From: Leptospira barantonii
GTDB taxonomy: Bacteria; Spirochaetota; Leptospiria; Leptospirales; Leptospiraceae
Length of the DNA stretch: 64,000 nucleotides
Direction of reading: 5' to 3'
NCBI RefSeq assembly: GCF_002811925.1
Contig: NZ_NPDS01000007.1
Coordinates: 62,001-126,000, forward strand
Shown here: one piece after another, positions 31,624 through 45,530 of the stretch
Numbering within the stretch: the stretch's first letter is position 1
Layout: each line of letters starts with the position of its first letter
Notes under the pieces: generated by a model
Databases searched by the model: none
Seen by the model: the letters and a program-made list of their open reading frames with translations, nothing else
What the model was told of the DNA's origin: nothing
Position numbers and translations under genes: made by a program

Positions 31624-33213
31624 TTAAATCGATTCTGCTTTAATCAGAGTGTCCGATTGGGTTTCGAGTTCTCTCACGATCTCGCTTAAGGTATCGCTTT
31701 TTTCCACGAGGGATTCCATGGAATTTTGAAGGGAGGCGATCGCCTGAACGATTCCTTTTAAACCGATGCTTTGTTCCGAAGAAGCGAGTTCGATCTCCGA
31801 CGATAACGCACGCAAACGATCGAGAGTTGAAAAGAATTGAGAATTGATCTTCTTCTGTTCCTCGAACAACTTCGAGAACTCGTCGAATCTCAAAAACAGA
31901 TCCTGAAAAAGAACGTCCTGTTCCTTCACGTGACCCGCGGTTGTTTCGGCGGATTTTTGTCCGGTCACTACGTGATTGGAAGAATCGCGAATGATCTTGG
32001 AAATCAGATCGGCATTCCCCGCGCTACTTTCGGCCAGTTTGGAAACTTCTTGTGCAACCACGGCAAAACCTTTTCCGGCGTCTCCGGCTCTCGCGGCTTC
32101 GATGGACGCGTTTAAGGAAAGCAGATTGGTTCGATCCGCGACCTCGGACATGATCCGATTCACTTCTCCCACACTTCGGAAAGAATCCCCCAAGGACGAA
32201 AGAGATCCTGAAAGTTCTTCCACAAATCCGGTAACCATGGATCCGGACTTTCGAACCTTATCGATACTTTGATCCAAAGCCTCGTTGAATATGGAAATCT
32301 TTTCGATGATCGATTTGAGACTACTGCTGTGTCCGATTAAACTTTCAATATTGCTAAACTGATTTTTTACGTTATCGGAAGAATTCTCCGTTTGTGATTG
32401 AAACTCCTCCATCGTCGAACTGATCTCTTCGAAAGAAGAAGCGTGTGTCGAAACCAAAAGGGAAAAATCATCCATAAAGTTTTTCAGGTCTTTGGAAGAA
32501 TCTTTCAAATACTGAGCGGATTCTCTCATCTTATTGCTTCTTTGTGCGATCATCTTATGGGATTCTTCCAATTCCTCCTGACGATACGCGGAGTTTTCCC
32601 TAAGTCTTATAAAAAGATTCACGAGAATTCTCACGATAAATGCGCAAGCGAAGATAAAAAGAATTTTGGTAACCTGTTCCGAGAAGGCCGCGTGCCCCAA
32701 AGAATTTGCGAGTTTCGGTTCTTCCGCTAAAACCAAACCGTATAAGGTCGCCGTATAAACGACGAGGGTTTGCGCGATCGCCGAGGATATTCCAACCCAA
32801 AGAACGAAATTCGGAGCGAGTAAAAGTCCTGCGGATATGATATAAAGATAACTGATTCCGTACAACACGGGACTTTTAACCATTCCAGAAGTATAATCGG
32901 GATGATCCATGGCGGCGCCCACCATCACCAAAAATAAAACGACAACGTCCGTCATGATGAAAATCTTACTTAAGGTATAGGAAAGATTTCCCGTTCTTCG
33001 AATCTGAAAAAAGCTATATAAAAAATAAAAAAGCATAATGGTCGTGCCGCTCAGATACAACGTATTCTGAATCACGTTACTCCGCTTCCAACCGATCGCG
33101 ATCGAAGAATAATAAAGTAAAATCAAACCGAGACGAATCCAGTTGATGTAGGCGGGACCGGACGCTATGATTTCTTCGTCTGTTTTTCTTTTGGATTCTT
33201 TCTTTGAGGACAT
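31624..33213 (-). CDS. Methyl-accepting chemotaxis protein, six-TM type
   Basis: 529-residue chemoreceptor. Unlike classic receptors it has no periplasmic ligand domain: the first 210 residues are about six closely spaced membrane helices, followed by a coiled-coil signalling domain. The hairpin tip that binds CheA/CheW is conserved ([43 protein letters not shown]). It probably senses something within or at the membrane, or takes input from a partner. The N-terminal region resembles those of the two MCPs at 46490 and 48200. Isolated from other che genes here. Confidence 0.9.
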   Translation of the reverse strand: MSSKKESKRKTDEEIIASGPAYINWIRLGLILLYYSSIAIGWKRSNVIQNTLYLSGTTIMLFYFLYSFFQIRRTGNLSYTLSKIFIMTDVVVLFLVMVGAAMDHPDYTSGMVKSPVLYGISYLYIISAGLLLAPNFVLWVGISSAIAQTLVVYTATLYGLVLAEEPKLANSLGHAAFSEQVTKILFIFACAFIVRILVNLFIRLRENSAYRQEELEESHKMIAQRSNKMRESAQYLKDSSKDLKNFMDDFSLLVSTHASSFEEISSTMEEFQSQTENSSDNVKNQFSNIESLIGHSSSLKSIIEKISIFNEALDQSIDKVRKSGSMVTGFVEELSGSLSSLGDSFRSVGEVNRIMSEVADRTNLLSLNASIEAARAGDAGKGFAVVAQEVSKLAESSAGNADLISKIIRDSSNHVVTGQKSAETTAGHVKEQDVLFQDLFLRFDEFSKLFEEQKKINSQFFSTLDRLRALSSEIELASSEQSIGLKGIVQAIASLQNSMESLVEKSDTLSEIVRELETQSDTLIKAESI

Positions 33214-33374
33214 GTAACTAATGACGAGCGATTAGTTCGAAAAAGCAATGGTTTTTCCAAAATAAGAAATTTATAATTTCCAAGTCTTGATTCTTAAGAA
33301 TTTTACGATTCGAAATCACGTACGTTTCGACTTCGCGTATATTTCGATTTTTGATTTTACTAATATTCTTGATT

Positions 33375-33403
33375 TTGATCGGATTATCCTGTTGAATTAT
33401 AAT
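33375..33403 (+). promoter_or_regulatory. Putative sigma-70 promoter for osmC
   Basis: TTGATC (33375-33380) and a perfect TATAAT (33398-33403) are separated by 17 bases. Transcription would start near 33410, giving a leader of about 60 bases before the OsmC-family gene. Confidence 0.55.
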
Positions 33404-33470
33404 GAAACAATGGATGAAAGATTTCTCCGATTCAAACTACATTAATTTTTTATAATTAGAAGGAATGAAC

Positions 33471-33923
33471 ATGTCTGAACATAAAATTGGCTTATATTGG
33501 AAAAAAGGACCCGAAGATTTCAAATATGACTCTTATGACAGGACCCACACGATTCAATATGGGGGTGGTCAAAAATTATTCGGTTCGTCCACTCCGGATA
33601 CGTACGGAAAAGCGGAACACGCAAATCCGGAGGAACTATTGGCTTCTTCGGTGTGCAGTTGTCACTTTTTGACCTTTCTCGCAGTGGCGGCCAAAAGCCG
33701 TTTTACGGTTTCGGATTACAGCGATAATGCGATCGCGACCTTGGAAAAAAACGCGGAAGGAAAGATGGTCGTAACGAAAATCGATCTCTACCCTAAAGTA
33801 ACATTTGAAGGCGAAAAAATCCCCGATGCGGAAACGTTAGTTGGTCTTCACGAAAAATCCCATAGAAATTGTTTTATTTCAAACTCGATCCGATCGGAGG
33901 TTACGATTCATCCACAATCTTGA
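33471..33923 (+). CDS. OsmC-family peroxiredoxin-like protein
   Basis: About 150 residues, OsmC/Ohr superfamily, usually thiol-dependent organic hydroperoxide reductases. The two cysteines typical of the family are visible: in SSVCSCHFLTFL (about residue 60) and in HRNCFISNS near the C-terminus. The SD sequence AGAAGGA six bases before ATG 33471 favours that codon over the ATG at 33465. Divergent from the MCP gene at 33213. The family gives oxidative-stress protection; OsmC versus YhfA-type substrate cannot be set from sequence alone. Confidence 0.85.
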   Translation: MSEHKIGLYWKKGPEDFKYDSYDRTHTIQYGGGQKLFGSSTPDTYGKAEHANPEELLASSVCSCHFLTFLAVAAKSRFTVSDYSDNAIATLEKNAEGKMVVTKIDLYPKVTFEGEKIPDAETLVGLHEKSHRNCFISNSIRSEVTIHPQS

Positions 33924-33938
33924 TTACTATCTTGGTCG

Positions 33939-37112
<3,174 letters not shown>

Positions 37113-37242
37113 AACGCAGGCGCTCTATAAACTTCTTAAAATCATTATCGTCAAGCAAAAAGGAAATCTGAGGAATGTATCGACTGTTATACGTTACAAA
37201 CGATTGAAAAATTCAAATAAGCTAACTGTGATTGTTTGCTAC

Positions 37243-38703
37243 TTAAAAACCACCGATACAGACATATTTGACGTTAAGATATTCCTGAATCCCGTACTTC
37301 GATCCTTCTCTTCCGAAACCGGATTCCTTAACACCTCCAAAGGGAACTTGTTCGCTTGAAATAAGACCCTCGTTGATTCCCAAAATTCCCGATTCGATTC
37401 TTTCCGAAAGCGTTCGAATCTTTCGATAATCCTGCGTATAAACGTAGGACGCTAACCCGGAAGGTGTAGAATTCGCCACTCGAATCCCATCTTCGATCGA
37501 ATCGAACGCGAAGACGGGTGCGATCGGACCGAAAACTTCCTCTTTCATCGAAAGCGATTCTTCTTTTATATCCGAAAGAACGGTCGGCGAAAAAAATAAT
37601 TTCCCGGCTTCGATTCTGCTCCCACCGACGACCGCCTTGGCTCCGGTCGATTTTGCGTTTTCGATATGGGCTTCCATTTTATGAATCGCAGGTTCGTTGA
37701 TCAAAGGCCCGATGTTTACGTCCTGATCAAAACCGTTGCCAACTTTTAATTGTAAGACTGCCTCTGAAAACAAACTTATAAACTCGTTATAAATTCCTTT
37801 CTGAACCAAAAATCGATTCGCACAAACGCAGGTTTGTCCTGCATTTCTAAACTTGGAAAGAATGGCTCCGCGCACCGCGGCTTCCAAGTCTGCGTCATCG
37901 AAGATCAAAAACGGCGCGTTGCCTCCCAGTTCGAGGGACAATCGTTTTAACGTTTTAGAACTTCTTTCCATGATGAGTTTTCCGACTCGAGTAGAACCCG
38001 TAAAACTGATCTTGCGAACATCGGGATGATCGATCAAAGTGTTTGCGATTTCTTCGGGATAACCGGTAAGAACTTGAAACACTCCTTCCGGAATTCCGGC
38101 TTCCAGAGCAAGCGCGACTAACGCTAAAGCTGAGAATGGGGTCAACTCCGAAGGTTTGCTGATCACCGTACAACCCGCGGCCAGAGCCGCACCCGCCTTA
38201 CGAGTGATCATCGAAGATGGAAAATTCCAAGGAGTCAAAATCCCGCAAACTCCCACGGGTTGTTTTAAAACTTCTATCTTCGTATCTTTTCTATGACTGG
38301 GAATGATATCTCCGTACGTACGTTTCGATTCTTCCGAAAACCAATCTAAAAAAGAGGATGCATAATCGATTTCTCCTCTGGATTCGTTCAAAGGTTTTCC
38401 TTGTTCCAAGGTCATGAGAATCGCAAGGTCTTCTCGATTCTTTTGCATGAGGTCCGCCCATTTTCGGATGAGAATCGAACGTTCCTTCGCAGTTCTTCTC
38501 GACCAATCTTGAAACGCATTTACGGAAGTTTGAATCGCTTCCAAGGTTTCTTTTTGACCCAAGGAAGGAACGGAACCTATGACCTTCAACGTTGCGGGAT
38601 CGGAAACTGAAATTCTTTGATCCGAGTTTGTGGATTTCCAAAAGCCTCCCCAAAAGGCGTCTTGTTTAAATAATTCTTTTCTATGAAGTAATTCTAAACT
38701 CAA
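37243..38703 (-). CDS. gabD: Succinate-semialdehyde dehydrogenase-type aldehyde dehydrogenase
   Basis: 486-residue NAD(P)-dependent aldehyde dehydrogenase, best matched to succinate-semialdehyde dehydrogenase (GabD). Motifs: [38 protein letters not shown], catalytic glutamate in [10 protein letters not shown], and [10 protein letters not shown] with the catalytic cysteine; the CVCANR form is typical of this subfamily. The start is TTG 38703 with GAGG nine bases before it. It lies near the GMC oxidoreductase gene on the same strand, so an aldehyde from that enzyme could be its substrate instead of succinate semialdehyde. Confidence 0.87.
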   Translation of the reverse strand: MSLELLHRKELFKQDAFWGGFWKSTNSDQRISVSDPATLKVIGSVPSLGQKETLEAIQTSVNAFQDWSRRTAKERSILIRKWADLMQKNREDLAILMTLEQGKPLNESRGEIDYASSFLDWFSEESKRTYGDIIPSHRKDTKIEVLKQPVGVCGILTPWNFPSSMITRKAGAALAAGCTVISKPSELTPFSALALVALALEAGIPEGVFQVLTGYPEEIANTLIDHPDVRKISFTGSTRVGKLIMERSSKTLKRLSLELGGNAPFLIFDDADLEAAVRGAILSKFRNAGQTCVCANRFLVQKGIYNEFISLFSEAVLQLKVGNGFDQDVNIGPLINEPAIHKMEAHIENAKSTGAKAVVGGSRIEAGKLFFSPTVLSDIKEESLSMKEEVFGPIAPVFAFDSIEDGIRVANSTPSGLASYVYTQDYRKIRTLSERIESGILGINEGLISSEQVPFGGVKESGFGREGSKYGIQEYLNVKYVCIGGF

Positions 38704-38763
38704 GAGAACGAACCTCGCCCTCCTGTTTAGCCTCCATATTAGGAAAAGAAAGAAGAATCCGTT

Positions 38764-40569
38764 TTAACGAGAAGATTTTTTTGCTCGAACCGAACTTTGT
38801 TTTCCGGTTTTTGCGGATTTCTTTTTTAAACTTTTTGTATCTTCGATTTTCTTCGTATCCTTCTTTCCGTTTTGAAATTTAAGAATCGAAGAGATTCCGA
38901 ATTTTTTTTCGAACTGAAATTCAATCGGTTTGAATCCTTCTTTCGTAGGAATCAAGGACATCGCCCTTTCCGTCAAAGCCGTAATCGAAAGACTCGGATT
39001 GACTCCTAAATTGACCGTGATCATCGAACTATCGCAAACTCTCAGATTTTGATAACCGAAGACTCGGTTTTGAAAATCGATCACACCTTCTTTTTCGGTG
39101 TCACCCATGATACAACCGCCCATGATATGGCCCGTAATCGGAGCGTTTAACAGAACGTCGTTGATCGAACTTCTCGGAACTCCTCCGGTTTTTTCCGCGA
39201 TCTTACGAGCGGTTTCGTTTGCGATCGGAATGTAAGAAGGAGTTTTTTCTCCTTCGGTCAAAGCAGAACTCATGGTTTTCTCGAAAGGCCAAGCGAATCT
39301 TCTCGTACGAACCAAACGGATCTTATTGTCCAAGGTCTGCATCACCAAAAGAATCAAAGACTTCTGCGCAAATCCGAAGGGCCAAGAAGCCTTAAAGAAA
39401 TAAATCGGATCTGTGAACAGGGTCAAAAAGTATTTCAAAGGCCTTGGAAACTTACCCCCACCGTCCGTAAGAACCGATGCGATCGTTCCGAAAAAATCGG
39501 AGCCTTTCGGATAACGAACCGGTTCCATATGCGTATGTTCGTCGGGATGAATCGAAGAAGTAATCGCAACACCCCTCGAATAATCCACGTCCTTTTTAAA
39601 ATTAGTAATTGCTAATACGGTTTCGCTGTTCGTTCGAACGCTGTCCCCCAAAGTTTCCGAAACACGGGGCATCTTTCCTTTTTGTTTCATCTTTAAAAGA
39701 AGCCCTACGGTTCCCATCACCGCGGCGGAAAGAATTACGTTTTTTGCATACAAGGTTCGTTTCGGAAAACCGAAAAAGCCCGTTGTGGAACGTGTTTTTA
39801 TTTGATAACCGAATTCTCCAGTGGAAGAAGAATCGGGTTTTCCGTTTTTGTTCAGAGGAATCAAAGAAACGACTTTGTTTTCTGGAATAATCTCGGCTCC
39901 CAGTTTTTCAGCAAAGAAAAGATAATTCTTATCCAATGTGTTTTTAGAATTGAATCTGCAACCGACCATACAACCACCGCAGTGATTGCAAGTAACACGA
40001 TCCGGCCCTTCGCCCAAAAAGAACGGATCTTTCGTAAGTTTACCGGGCTTCTCTCCGAAAAAAACACCGACCGGTGTGGGACGAAACGTATCTCCTCGAT
40101 TCATATCCTCCGCGATTTCCTTGAGTATAAAATCGGATTCGTACAATTGAGGGTTTTGTGTAACGCCTAACATTCTTGAGGCGATGGAATAAAAGGGAAG
40201 AATCTTGTCTTTTCCTCCCAGTTTCTTAAAAGTATTGGAATTGAGAACCTTATCGCCCGGAACATAAAGCGTATTCGCATAAACCAAACTTCCACCACCC
40301 ACTCCCGCGCCGCTTACGAGAAAAAAATCCTTCAAAAGATTCAATCTTTGAATTCCGTAAAAACCGATACGAGGCATCCATAGATATTTGTTAAGCGACC
40401 AATTCGATTTCGGAAAATCTTCGGACTTCCATCGTTTACCGGATTCGATCACAGCAACGGAATAACCCTTTTGACTCAAACGCATCGCGGATACGCTTCC
40501 ACCAAAGCCGCTACCAACTACGATGAAATCGAAATCATAGTGAACATTTGTTCTTTTTTTTTGTTCCAT
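38764..40569 (-). CDS. GMC-family FAD oxidoreductase, cholesterol-oxidase-like
   Basis: 601-residue flavoprotein of the glucose-methanol-choline group. FAD-binding motif FIVVGSGFGGSVSAMRLSQKGYSVAVIESG is at the N-terminus, GAGVGGGSLVYANT follows, and the C-terminus has SSMITVNLGVNPSLSITALTERAM, where the active-site histidine or asparagine would be. A cysteine-rich motif CNHCGGCMVGCRFNSKNTL lies mid-protein, as in bacterial GMC cholesterol-oxidase-like proteins. The last 35 residues are a lysine-rich tail (KKDTKKIEDTKSLKKK..) that may anchor to nucleic acid or membrane. Oxidises an alcohol or sterol; substrate unknown. Divergent from the flavin monooxygenase gene. Confidence 0.87.
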   Translation of the reverse strand: MEQKKRTNVHYDFDFIVVGSGFGGSVSAMRLSQKGYSVAVIESGKRWKSEDFPKSNWSLNKYLWMPRIGFYGIQRLNLLKDFFLVSGAGVGGGSLVYANTLYVPGDKVLNSNTFKKLGGKDKILPFYSIASRMLGVTQNPQLYESDFILKEIAEDMNRGDTFRPTPVGVFFGEKPGKLTKDPFFLGEGPDRVTCNHCGGCMVGCRFNSKNTLDKNYLFFAEKLGAEIIPENKVVSLIPLNKNGKPDSSSTGEFGYQIKTRSTTGFFGFPKRTLYAKNVILSAAVMGTVGLLLKMKQKGKMPRVSETLGDSVRTNSETVLAITNFKKDVDYSRGVAITSSIHPDEHTHMEPVRYPKGSDFFGTIASVLTDGGGKFPRPLKYFLTLFTDPIYFFKASWPFGFAQKSLILLVMQTLDNKIRLVRTRRFAWPFEKTMSSALTEGEKTPSYIPIANETARKIAEKTGGVPRSSINDVLLNAPITGHIMGGCIMGDTEKEGVIDFQNRVFGYQNLRVCDSSMITVNLGVNPSLSITALTERAMSLIPTKEGFKPIEFQFEKKFGISSILKFQNGKKDTKKIEDTKSLKKKSAKTGKQSSVRAKKSSR

Positions 40570-40688
40570 AAGTATTCAGTAATAATCCGATGATTTATAA
40601 ATTCAAAACTTTTTTTAATTGACTGTGTTATAATTTAAACGCTGTATCATATTTCCTAACGTATCGTTTATAAAAATAGGAGTGAGAT

Positions 40689-42122
40689 ATGTCTTCGTTA
40701 CCGAGTGTTTGTGTGATTGGAGCCGGATCGAGTGGGATCGCAGTATGTAAGGCTCTTAAAGATAAGGGATTTCCGTTCGATTGTTACGAAGCGGGTAGCG
40801 AAGTCGGAGGCAATTGGAGATTCAATAACGATAATAAGATGAGTAACATCTATAAGTCTCTTCATATCAACACTCATAGAGATAGAATGGAATACAGAGA
40901 CTATCCGATGCCCAAGAGTTATGCCGATTATCCGGGGCATCAAAAAATTTTGGAATACTTCATAGACTACGTGAATCATTTCGGATTTCGCAAGAACATT
41001 CATTTTAAAAATCCTGTCGTTCACGTTGAACGTCAACAAGACGGAACCTGGCTCGTTCAAACCGGAGACGGAAAACAAAAATACTACGACGCTCTTGTAG
41101 TATCGAACGGTCATCACTGGTCTCAAAGATGGCCCAATCCCGCATTCCCTGGCAAGTTTACCGGTAAGATAATTCATTCTCATTCTTATGTGGATCCGGA
41201 AAATCCGATTAAATTAACGGGAAAACGGGTTGTAGTTTTGGGTATGGGAAACAGCGCAATGGATATCACCGTTGAACTTTGTCGTCCCGGAGTCGCTTCC
41301 AAAGTTTTTTTAGCGGCTCGAAGAGGCGCGTATATCATCCCGAATTATCTTTTCGGGAAACCTTTGGACAAATCCACGGAAATGATTCCGGTTCACACTC
41401 CGTTCTGGTTAAAAAGTTTTATCATGGGTCTTGTGTTAAAATTCGGAGTCGGAAACGTTCAAGACTTCGGTCTTCAAAAACCGGATCATAAACCGGGAGC
41501 CGCGCATCCGACGATCTCTCAGGATATTTTAGTCCGTTTGGGACGCGGTGATGTCACTCCAAAACCGAACATCGAATCGTTTAACGGGAATAAGGTGAGA
41601 TTTACGGACGGAACCGAAGAGGAAATCGACGCGGTCATCTATTGCACCGGATACGACGTGAAGTTTCCTTTCTTTGAGGAGAATTTTATCTCCGCAAAAG
41701 ACAATCATCTTCCTTTGTTCCATCGTATGATCAAACCGGAATATAATAACTTATTCTTCGTCGGTTTGTATCAGCCTTTGGGAGCCATCATGCCTCTCGC
41801 CGAGTTCCAAGGAAAATGGATCTCCGAATATTTAACCGGAAACTATCAAATGCCTTCGGAAGATGAAATGAATCGTTCCATCGAAAAATACGAATCGAAG
41901 ATGAAGAAACGTTATGTGTCATCAACAAGACATACGATGCAAGTCGACTTCGAAGATTTTCTCTACGATATGAAGTCCGAACTCAAAAACGGAAAAAAAC
42001 GCGCCTCTAAAAACGGGAACAAACCTTCCGTACCGGCGATCGCACAAAACAAAACGATTTCTAAAAACGGTTTTTCCGCGAACGGATTCAAAAAGAAAAC
42101 GCGTGCTCTTGCAAAAGTTTGA
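40689..42122 (+). CDS. Flavin-containing monooxygenase (class B)
   Basis: 477-residue FAD/NADPH monooxygenase. FAD motif GAGSSG at residues 11-16, the FMO fingerprint FxGxxxHxxxY (F157, G159, H163, Y167), and NADPH motif GMGNS (185-189). The fingerprint ends in Y, which marks the FMO branch rather than W for Baeyer-Villiger enzymes, but some FMOs also oxidise ketones. Other conserved motifs include IYKSLHINTHR and YCTGYDVKFPF. TAGGAGTGAG lies just upstream of the ATG. The next esterase gene overlaps its 3' end by 20 bases, so the two are cotranscribed. Confidence 0.88.
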   Translation: MSSLPSVCVIGAGSSGIAVCKALKDKGFPFDCYEAGSEVGGNWRFNNDNKMSNIYKSLHINTHRDRMEYRDYPMPKSYADYPGHQKILEYFIDYVNHFGFRKNIHFKNPVVHVERQQDGTWLVQTGDGKQKYYDALVVSNGHHWSQRWPNPAFPGKFTGKIIHSHSYVDPENPIKLTGKRVVVLGMGNSAMDITVELCRPGVASKVFLAARRGAYIIPNYLFGKPLDKSTEMIPVHTPFWLKSFIMGLVLKFGVGNVQDFGLQKPDHKPGAAHPTISQDILVRLGRGDVTPKPNIESFNGNKVRFTDGTEEEIDAVIYCTGYDVKFPFFEENFISAKDNHLPLFHRMIKPEYNNLFFVGLYQPLGAIMPLAEFQGKWISEYLTGNYQMPSEDEMNRSIEKYESKMKKRYVSSTRHTMQVDFEDFLYDMKSELKNGKKRASKNGNKPSVPAIAQNKTISKNGFSANGFKKKTRALAKV

Positions 42123-43140
42123 AAGAATTCTTTTACGGCTGATTCTTACTTTACCGGAAAGTCTTTTACGAAGAACTTCCGGTGGAGTCATCTCCAAACG
42201 CGGAAGAATATTGGACGCAAAGTTGCAGATGTCTTTGTATCTTGCGAGAACCAAGCCGAGAATCGAATCGCTTTCGCCGAAAGACGCAAGGATTATGTTC
42301 AAAAATTCCATGCTTCTTTTTGATCTCGAACCCGAGTCTCTTTACAAGGTCGAAAACTTTTCGATTCCGGTTTCCGATGGAAGAATCGATTTAAGACTGT
42401 ATCGTCCCGTTGAAACGGAAGAAGCTTTACCGGCGATTGTTTACTTTCACGGGGGCGGCTTCGTAATCGGTGACATAGACACACACGATCGTCCGCTTCG
42501 TTATCTTTCGAAACAAACAGGAGCGATCATCGTATCCGTGGATTATAGACTCGGACCCGAACATAAATTTCCAACCGCTGTCGAAGACGCATTTGTCGCT
42601 TATCAATATGTCGTTCAGAACTCGAAAACGTTGGGCATTCTTCCCAAAAAAATCGCGGTCGCTGGAGACAGCGCCGGCGGAAATTTAGCGGCGAACGTTT
42701 GTATTCTTTCCAAGAAGAAAAAAGTAAGTTCTCCCTTATTCCAATTGTTGATCTATCCGTACTTAGATCTTTTCAGAATGAGTCAAAGCAGAAACGAATT
42801 TGGAAGAGGATATGCGCTCACGAATAAAATGTTGGACTATTTCAATCTTCATTACTTGAATTCTCCGATAGAAGGGAAGAATGTTTCGGCTTCTCCGATT
42901 CTTCATAAAAAAGCGACCGACTTTCCGAGAACGTACTTACAGTTAGCCGGTTTCGATCCTCTTCAAGATGAAGCGATGGAATTCATCGATTCTTTGAAGA
43001 AAGCGAAAATTCCCGTTACGTTCAATCTGTATGAAAGTTTAGTGCACGGTTATTTTAATTTTGCAGGAGTGATTCCCGAAGCGAAGAAGGCACTGAACGA
43101 AATCGTTTCGTTTATCAAAGACGGATTCGTTACAAAATAG
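42103..43140 (+). CDS. Alpha/beta hydrolase of the hormone-sensitive lipase group
   Basis: 345-residue esterase/lipase of the HSL (family IV) type. The oxyanion-hole motif HGGGF is at 116-120 and the nucleophile S190 is in GDSAGGN. LAGFDPLQDEA probably holds the acid and LVHGYFNF the catalytic histidine. The frame opens at GTG 42103 within the FMO gene; TTG 42109 is also possible, and the start is not certain. It follows the FMO on the same strand with overlapping ends and probably hydrolyses an ester product. Confidence 0.87.
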   Translation: MLLQKFERILLRLILTLPESLLRRTSGGVISKRGRILDAKLQMSLYLARTKPRIESLSPKDARIMFKNSMLLFDLEPESLYKVENFSIPVSDGRIDLRLYRPVETEEALPAIVYFHGGGFVIGDIDTHDRPLRYLSKQTGAIIVSVDYRLGPEHKFPTAVEDAFVAYQYVVQNSKTLGILPKKIAVAGDSAGGNLAANVCILSKKKKVSSPLFQLLIYPYLDLFRMSQSRNEFGRGYALTNKMLDYFNLHYLNSPIEGKNVSASPILHKKATDFPRTYLQLAGFDPLQDEAMEFIDSLKKAKIPVTFNLYESLVHGYFNFAGVIPEAKKALNEIVSFIKDGFVTK

Positions 43141-43245
43141 TTTTTTAATCGGAATTTCAGGGAAGAATTGATCCGATTTACTGAAACTTTCTCTTGAATT
43201 TTTAAAGCAAGAAATCAACGTTATGGATTCTGAAAGGTAATCCGT

Positions 43246-44574
43246 ATGATATTTCAAGTTCTTACAAAAAGAATTCTTCTTTGTTCTTTTCTTTTAGTTT
43301 CCGGTTTTCAACTCCAGGCCGAATCGGCAAATCTCGTGTCAGGTCCGATCCTCGGATATTCCACGTTAAAAGAAGTTTTAGTCTGGGTTCAGACCGACCG
43401 AAAAGCCCAAGTAATATTAGAATATTCTGAAATTGAAAATCCTAAAAATCGATTTACTTCCGAAGAAATCAAAACGGATTCCAAGACGGGTTTTATAGCG
43501 AAGTTAATCGCGAACCGAGTTCATCCCGGTAAAAAATACAATTATAATATTCTTATAGATGGGAAGAAGATCGAAGCGAAACATTCACAGGTCTTTCAAG
43601 CTCAGTCTTTCTTTGCGGCCGGTCAAGATCCTCCTTCTTTTTCTTTTGCACTCGGGAGTTGCGCTTACGTAAACGAAACCGAGTTCGACGTTCCCGGAAA
43701 ACCGTATGGAGGAGAATACTTTATCTACAATTCCATTCTTTCCAAAAAACCGGACTTTATGCTCTGGCTCGGCGATAATATTTATTTAAGAGAAACGGAT
43801 TGGGATTCGAGAACGGGTTTCTTACATCGCTATAAACATCAACGAGGAATCGCGGAACTTGCTCCATTCTTTGCTTCCGTTCATCACTACGCGATTTGGG
43901 ACGATCACGATTTCGGTCCGAACGACGGGGATTCTTCCTTTTGGATGAAAGATACAGCCGAAGAAATGTTCAAACTTCATTGGGGAAATCCGAATTATGC
44001 AAAAGAAGGAATCTACGGTTCCTTTACTTGGGGCGATTCTCAGTTTTTTCTTTTGGATGATCGAACCTTTAGAACAGCTAACGGCAATAAGGCGGTTGGT
44101 CCGAGACAAATTCTCGGCGAAAAACAATTTCAGTGGCTCGTAAATTCTTTGGCGTTTTCCAAAGCGACTTTTAAGTTCGTCGCGATCGGTGGCCAATTCT
44201 TAAATCCGAATGCGGTCTTTGAAAATTACGCGACTTATCCGGAGGAAAGAAACAAAATTCTTTCGGCAATTCGAGATCTGAAAATTAAGAATCTGTTTTT
44301 TTTAACGGGCGATCGTCATCATACCGAACTGAATCTTCTCAAGGAGGACGGAACCGAACCGATCTACGACTTTACCGTTTCTCCGCTGACCTCGGGTTAT
44401 TATTCTCCGATCACCGAAAAAAATTCTTTGCGGGTGGAAGGAACTCTCGTCGATAAAAGAAATTTCGGAATGGTTTCGGTAAGTGGAAAACGAGGAGAAA
44501 GAAAACTCATCTTACAAATTTTCGACGTAAACGGTAAAGAAGTTTGGAAGAAGGAAATTCTTCCCGTACCTTAA
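43246..44574 (+). CDS. PhoD-like alkaline phosphatase
   Basis: 442-residue exported protein with signal peptide ([14 protein letters not shown]). The metallophosphatase motifs of the PhoD family are visible: [41 protein letters not shown] and [11 protein letters not shown]. It begins with a small PhoD_N-like beta domain (about 30-110, [19 protein letters not shown]). PhoD enzymes are usually Ca/Fe-dependent phosphodiesterases or phosphomonoesterases acting outside the membrane. GAAAGG precedes the ATG, and the next gene starts 3 bases after its stop. Confidence 0.88.
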   Translation: MIFQVLTKRILLCSFLLVSGFQLQAESANLVSGPILGYSTLKEVLVWVQTDRKAQVILEYSEIENPKNRFTSEEIKTDSKTGFIAKLIANRVHPGKKYNYNILIDGKKIEAKHSQVFQAQSFFAAGQDPPSFSFALGSCAYVNETEFDVPGKPYGGEYFIYNSILSKKPDFMLWLGDNIYLRETDWDSRTGFLHRYKHQRGIAELAPFFASVHHYAIWDDHDFGPNDGDSSFWMKDTAEEMFKLHWGNPNYAKEGIYGSFTWGDSQFFLLDDRTFRTANGNKAVGPRQILGEKQFQWLVNSLAFSKATFKFVAIGGQFLNPNAVFENYATYPEERNKILSAIRDLKIKNLFFLTGDRHHTELNLLKEDGTEPIYDFTVSPLTSGYYSPITEKNSLRVEGTLVDKRNFGMVSVSGKRGERKLILQIFDVNGKEVWKKEILPVP

Positions 44575-44577
44575 ACT

Positions 44578-45402
44578 ATGAAGAGGCTTATAAACTTGAT
44601 TCTTGCATTTCTTATTTCATTTGTTCTTTTTATTTTATTTCTCGCTTGGTGGAATCAGGAGAAATTGATTTTTTTCCCAGAGAAACTTTCAGAAAACTTT
44701 ATATTCGATTTTCCGAATGAATTCCAGGAAATCAAATTGGAAACACCGGACGGAGAAACCGCTTACGGTCTTTACTTTCAAGCGAAAGGAAACGAATCTC
44801 AAAAAACGATTTTATACTTTCATGGAAACGCGGGAAGTTTAAGAACCTGGGGAGGAATCTACGAAGACTTTCTTCCTTTGGGCTGGAACATTCTTGTGAC
44901 CGATTACAGAGGTTACGGAAAAAACTCGGGAAATCTTTCCGAAAAATCCATGAATGCGGACGCGTCGTTGTGGCTTGATCATGTTTTAAACAAACTGAAG
45001 ATTCCAAGAAATCGAATCGTGATTTACGGGCGTTCGATCGGAACCGGAGTTGCTTGCGATCTTTCGTCCAAAAACCCCGATCTGAATCTATTTTTGGAAA
45101 CTCCTTTTACCGATCTTCCCTCTCTCGCAAAAGAATATTATCCTTTTCTAAAGCCCTGGATGCTCCGGTTTCGGTTTCCGAATTCGGATAAACTGGAAAA
45201 CACGAATTCTAAGATCAGAATTTTTCACGGAACGGACGACGAAATCATTCCGTATTTCCACTCGCAAAGTATATTCAGAAAACTGAAAGAAGCCAACAAA
45301 GACGCGGTTCTTTATACGATTTCGAACGGTTCGCATAACAATTTAACGGCTTATCCCGAGTATCATCAGGCTTTGAAAAAAAGTTTGGATGAAATTCGAT
45401 AA
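44578..45402 (+). CDS. Membrane-anchored alpha/beta hydrolase
   Basis: 274-residue protein with an N-terminal membrane helix (about 5-24) and an ABHD13/BEM46-like alpha/beta hydrolase fold. Catalytic residues: S153 in GRSIGTG, D220/D221 in HGTDDEIIP and H253 in GSHNN. It starts 3 bases after the PhoD-like gene, so the two form an operon. Acts on an ester in the periplasmic space or membrane; substrate unknown. Confidence 0.85.
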   Translation: MKRLINLILAFLISFVLFILFLAWWNQEKLIFFPEKLSENFIFDFPNEFQEIKLETPDGETAYGLYFQAKGNESQKTILYFHGNAGSLRTWGGIYEDFLPLGWNILVTDYRGYGKNSGNLSEKSMNADASLWLDHVLNKLKIPRNRIVIYGRSIGTGVACDLSSKNPDLNLFLETPFTDLPSLAKEYYPFLKPWMLRFRFPNSDKLENTNSKIRIFHGTDDEIIPYFHSQSIFRKLKEANKDAVLYTISNGSHNNLTAYPEYHQALKKSLDEIR

Positions 45403-45482
45403 GATATCGTGTGAAACCGAATTGCAAGAATCGAAGTGCGAGTTTTGAGAAATGGAAAGAATGGAAAACGAAAACTCACAGT

Positions 45483-45515
45483 AAAAGCCGGGGCTGAAAA
45501 AAAATTCTAACCCCG
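45483..45515 (-). terminator. Probable terminator of mtnP
   Basis: A CGGGG/CCCCG stem (45489-45515) with a large loop, followed on the minus strand by a T run (A run at 45483-45486). It lies 16 bases beyond the stop of mtnP. The stem is short, so strength is uncertain. Confidence 0.55.
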
Positions 45516-45530
45516 CTTTGTTTCTAATGA

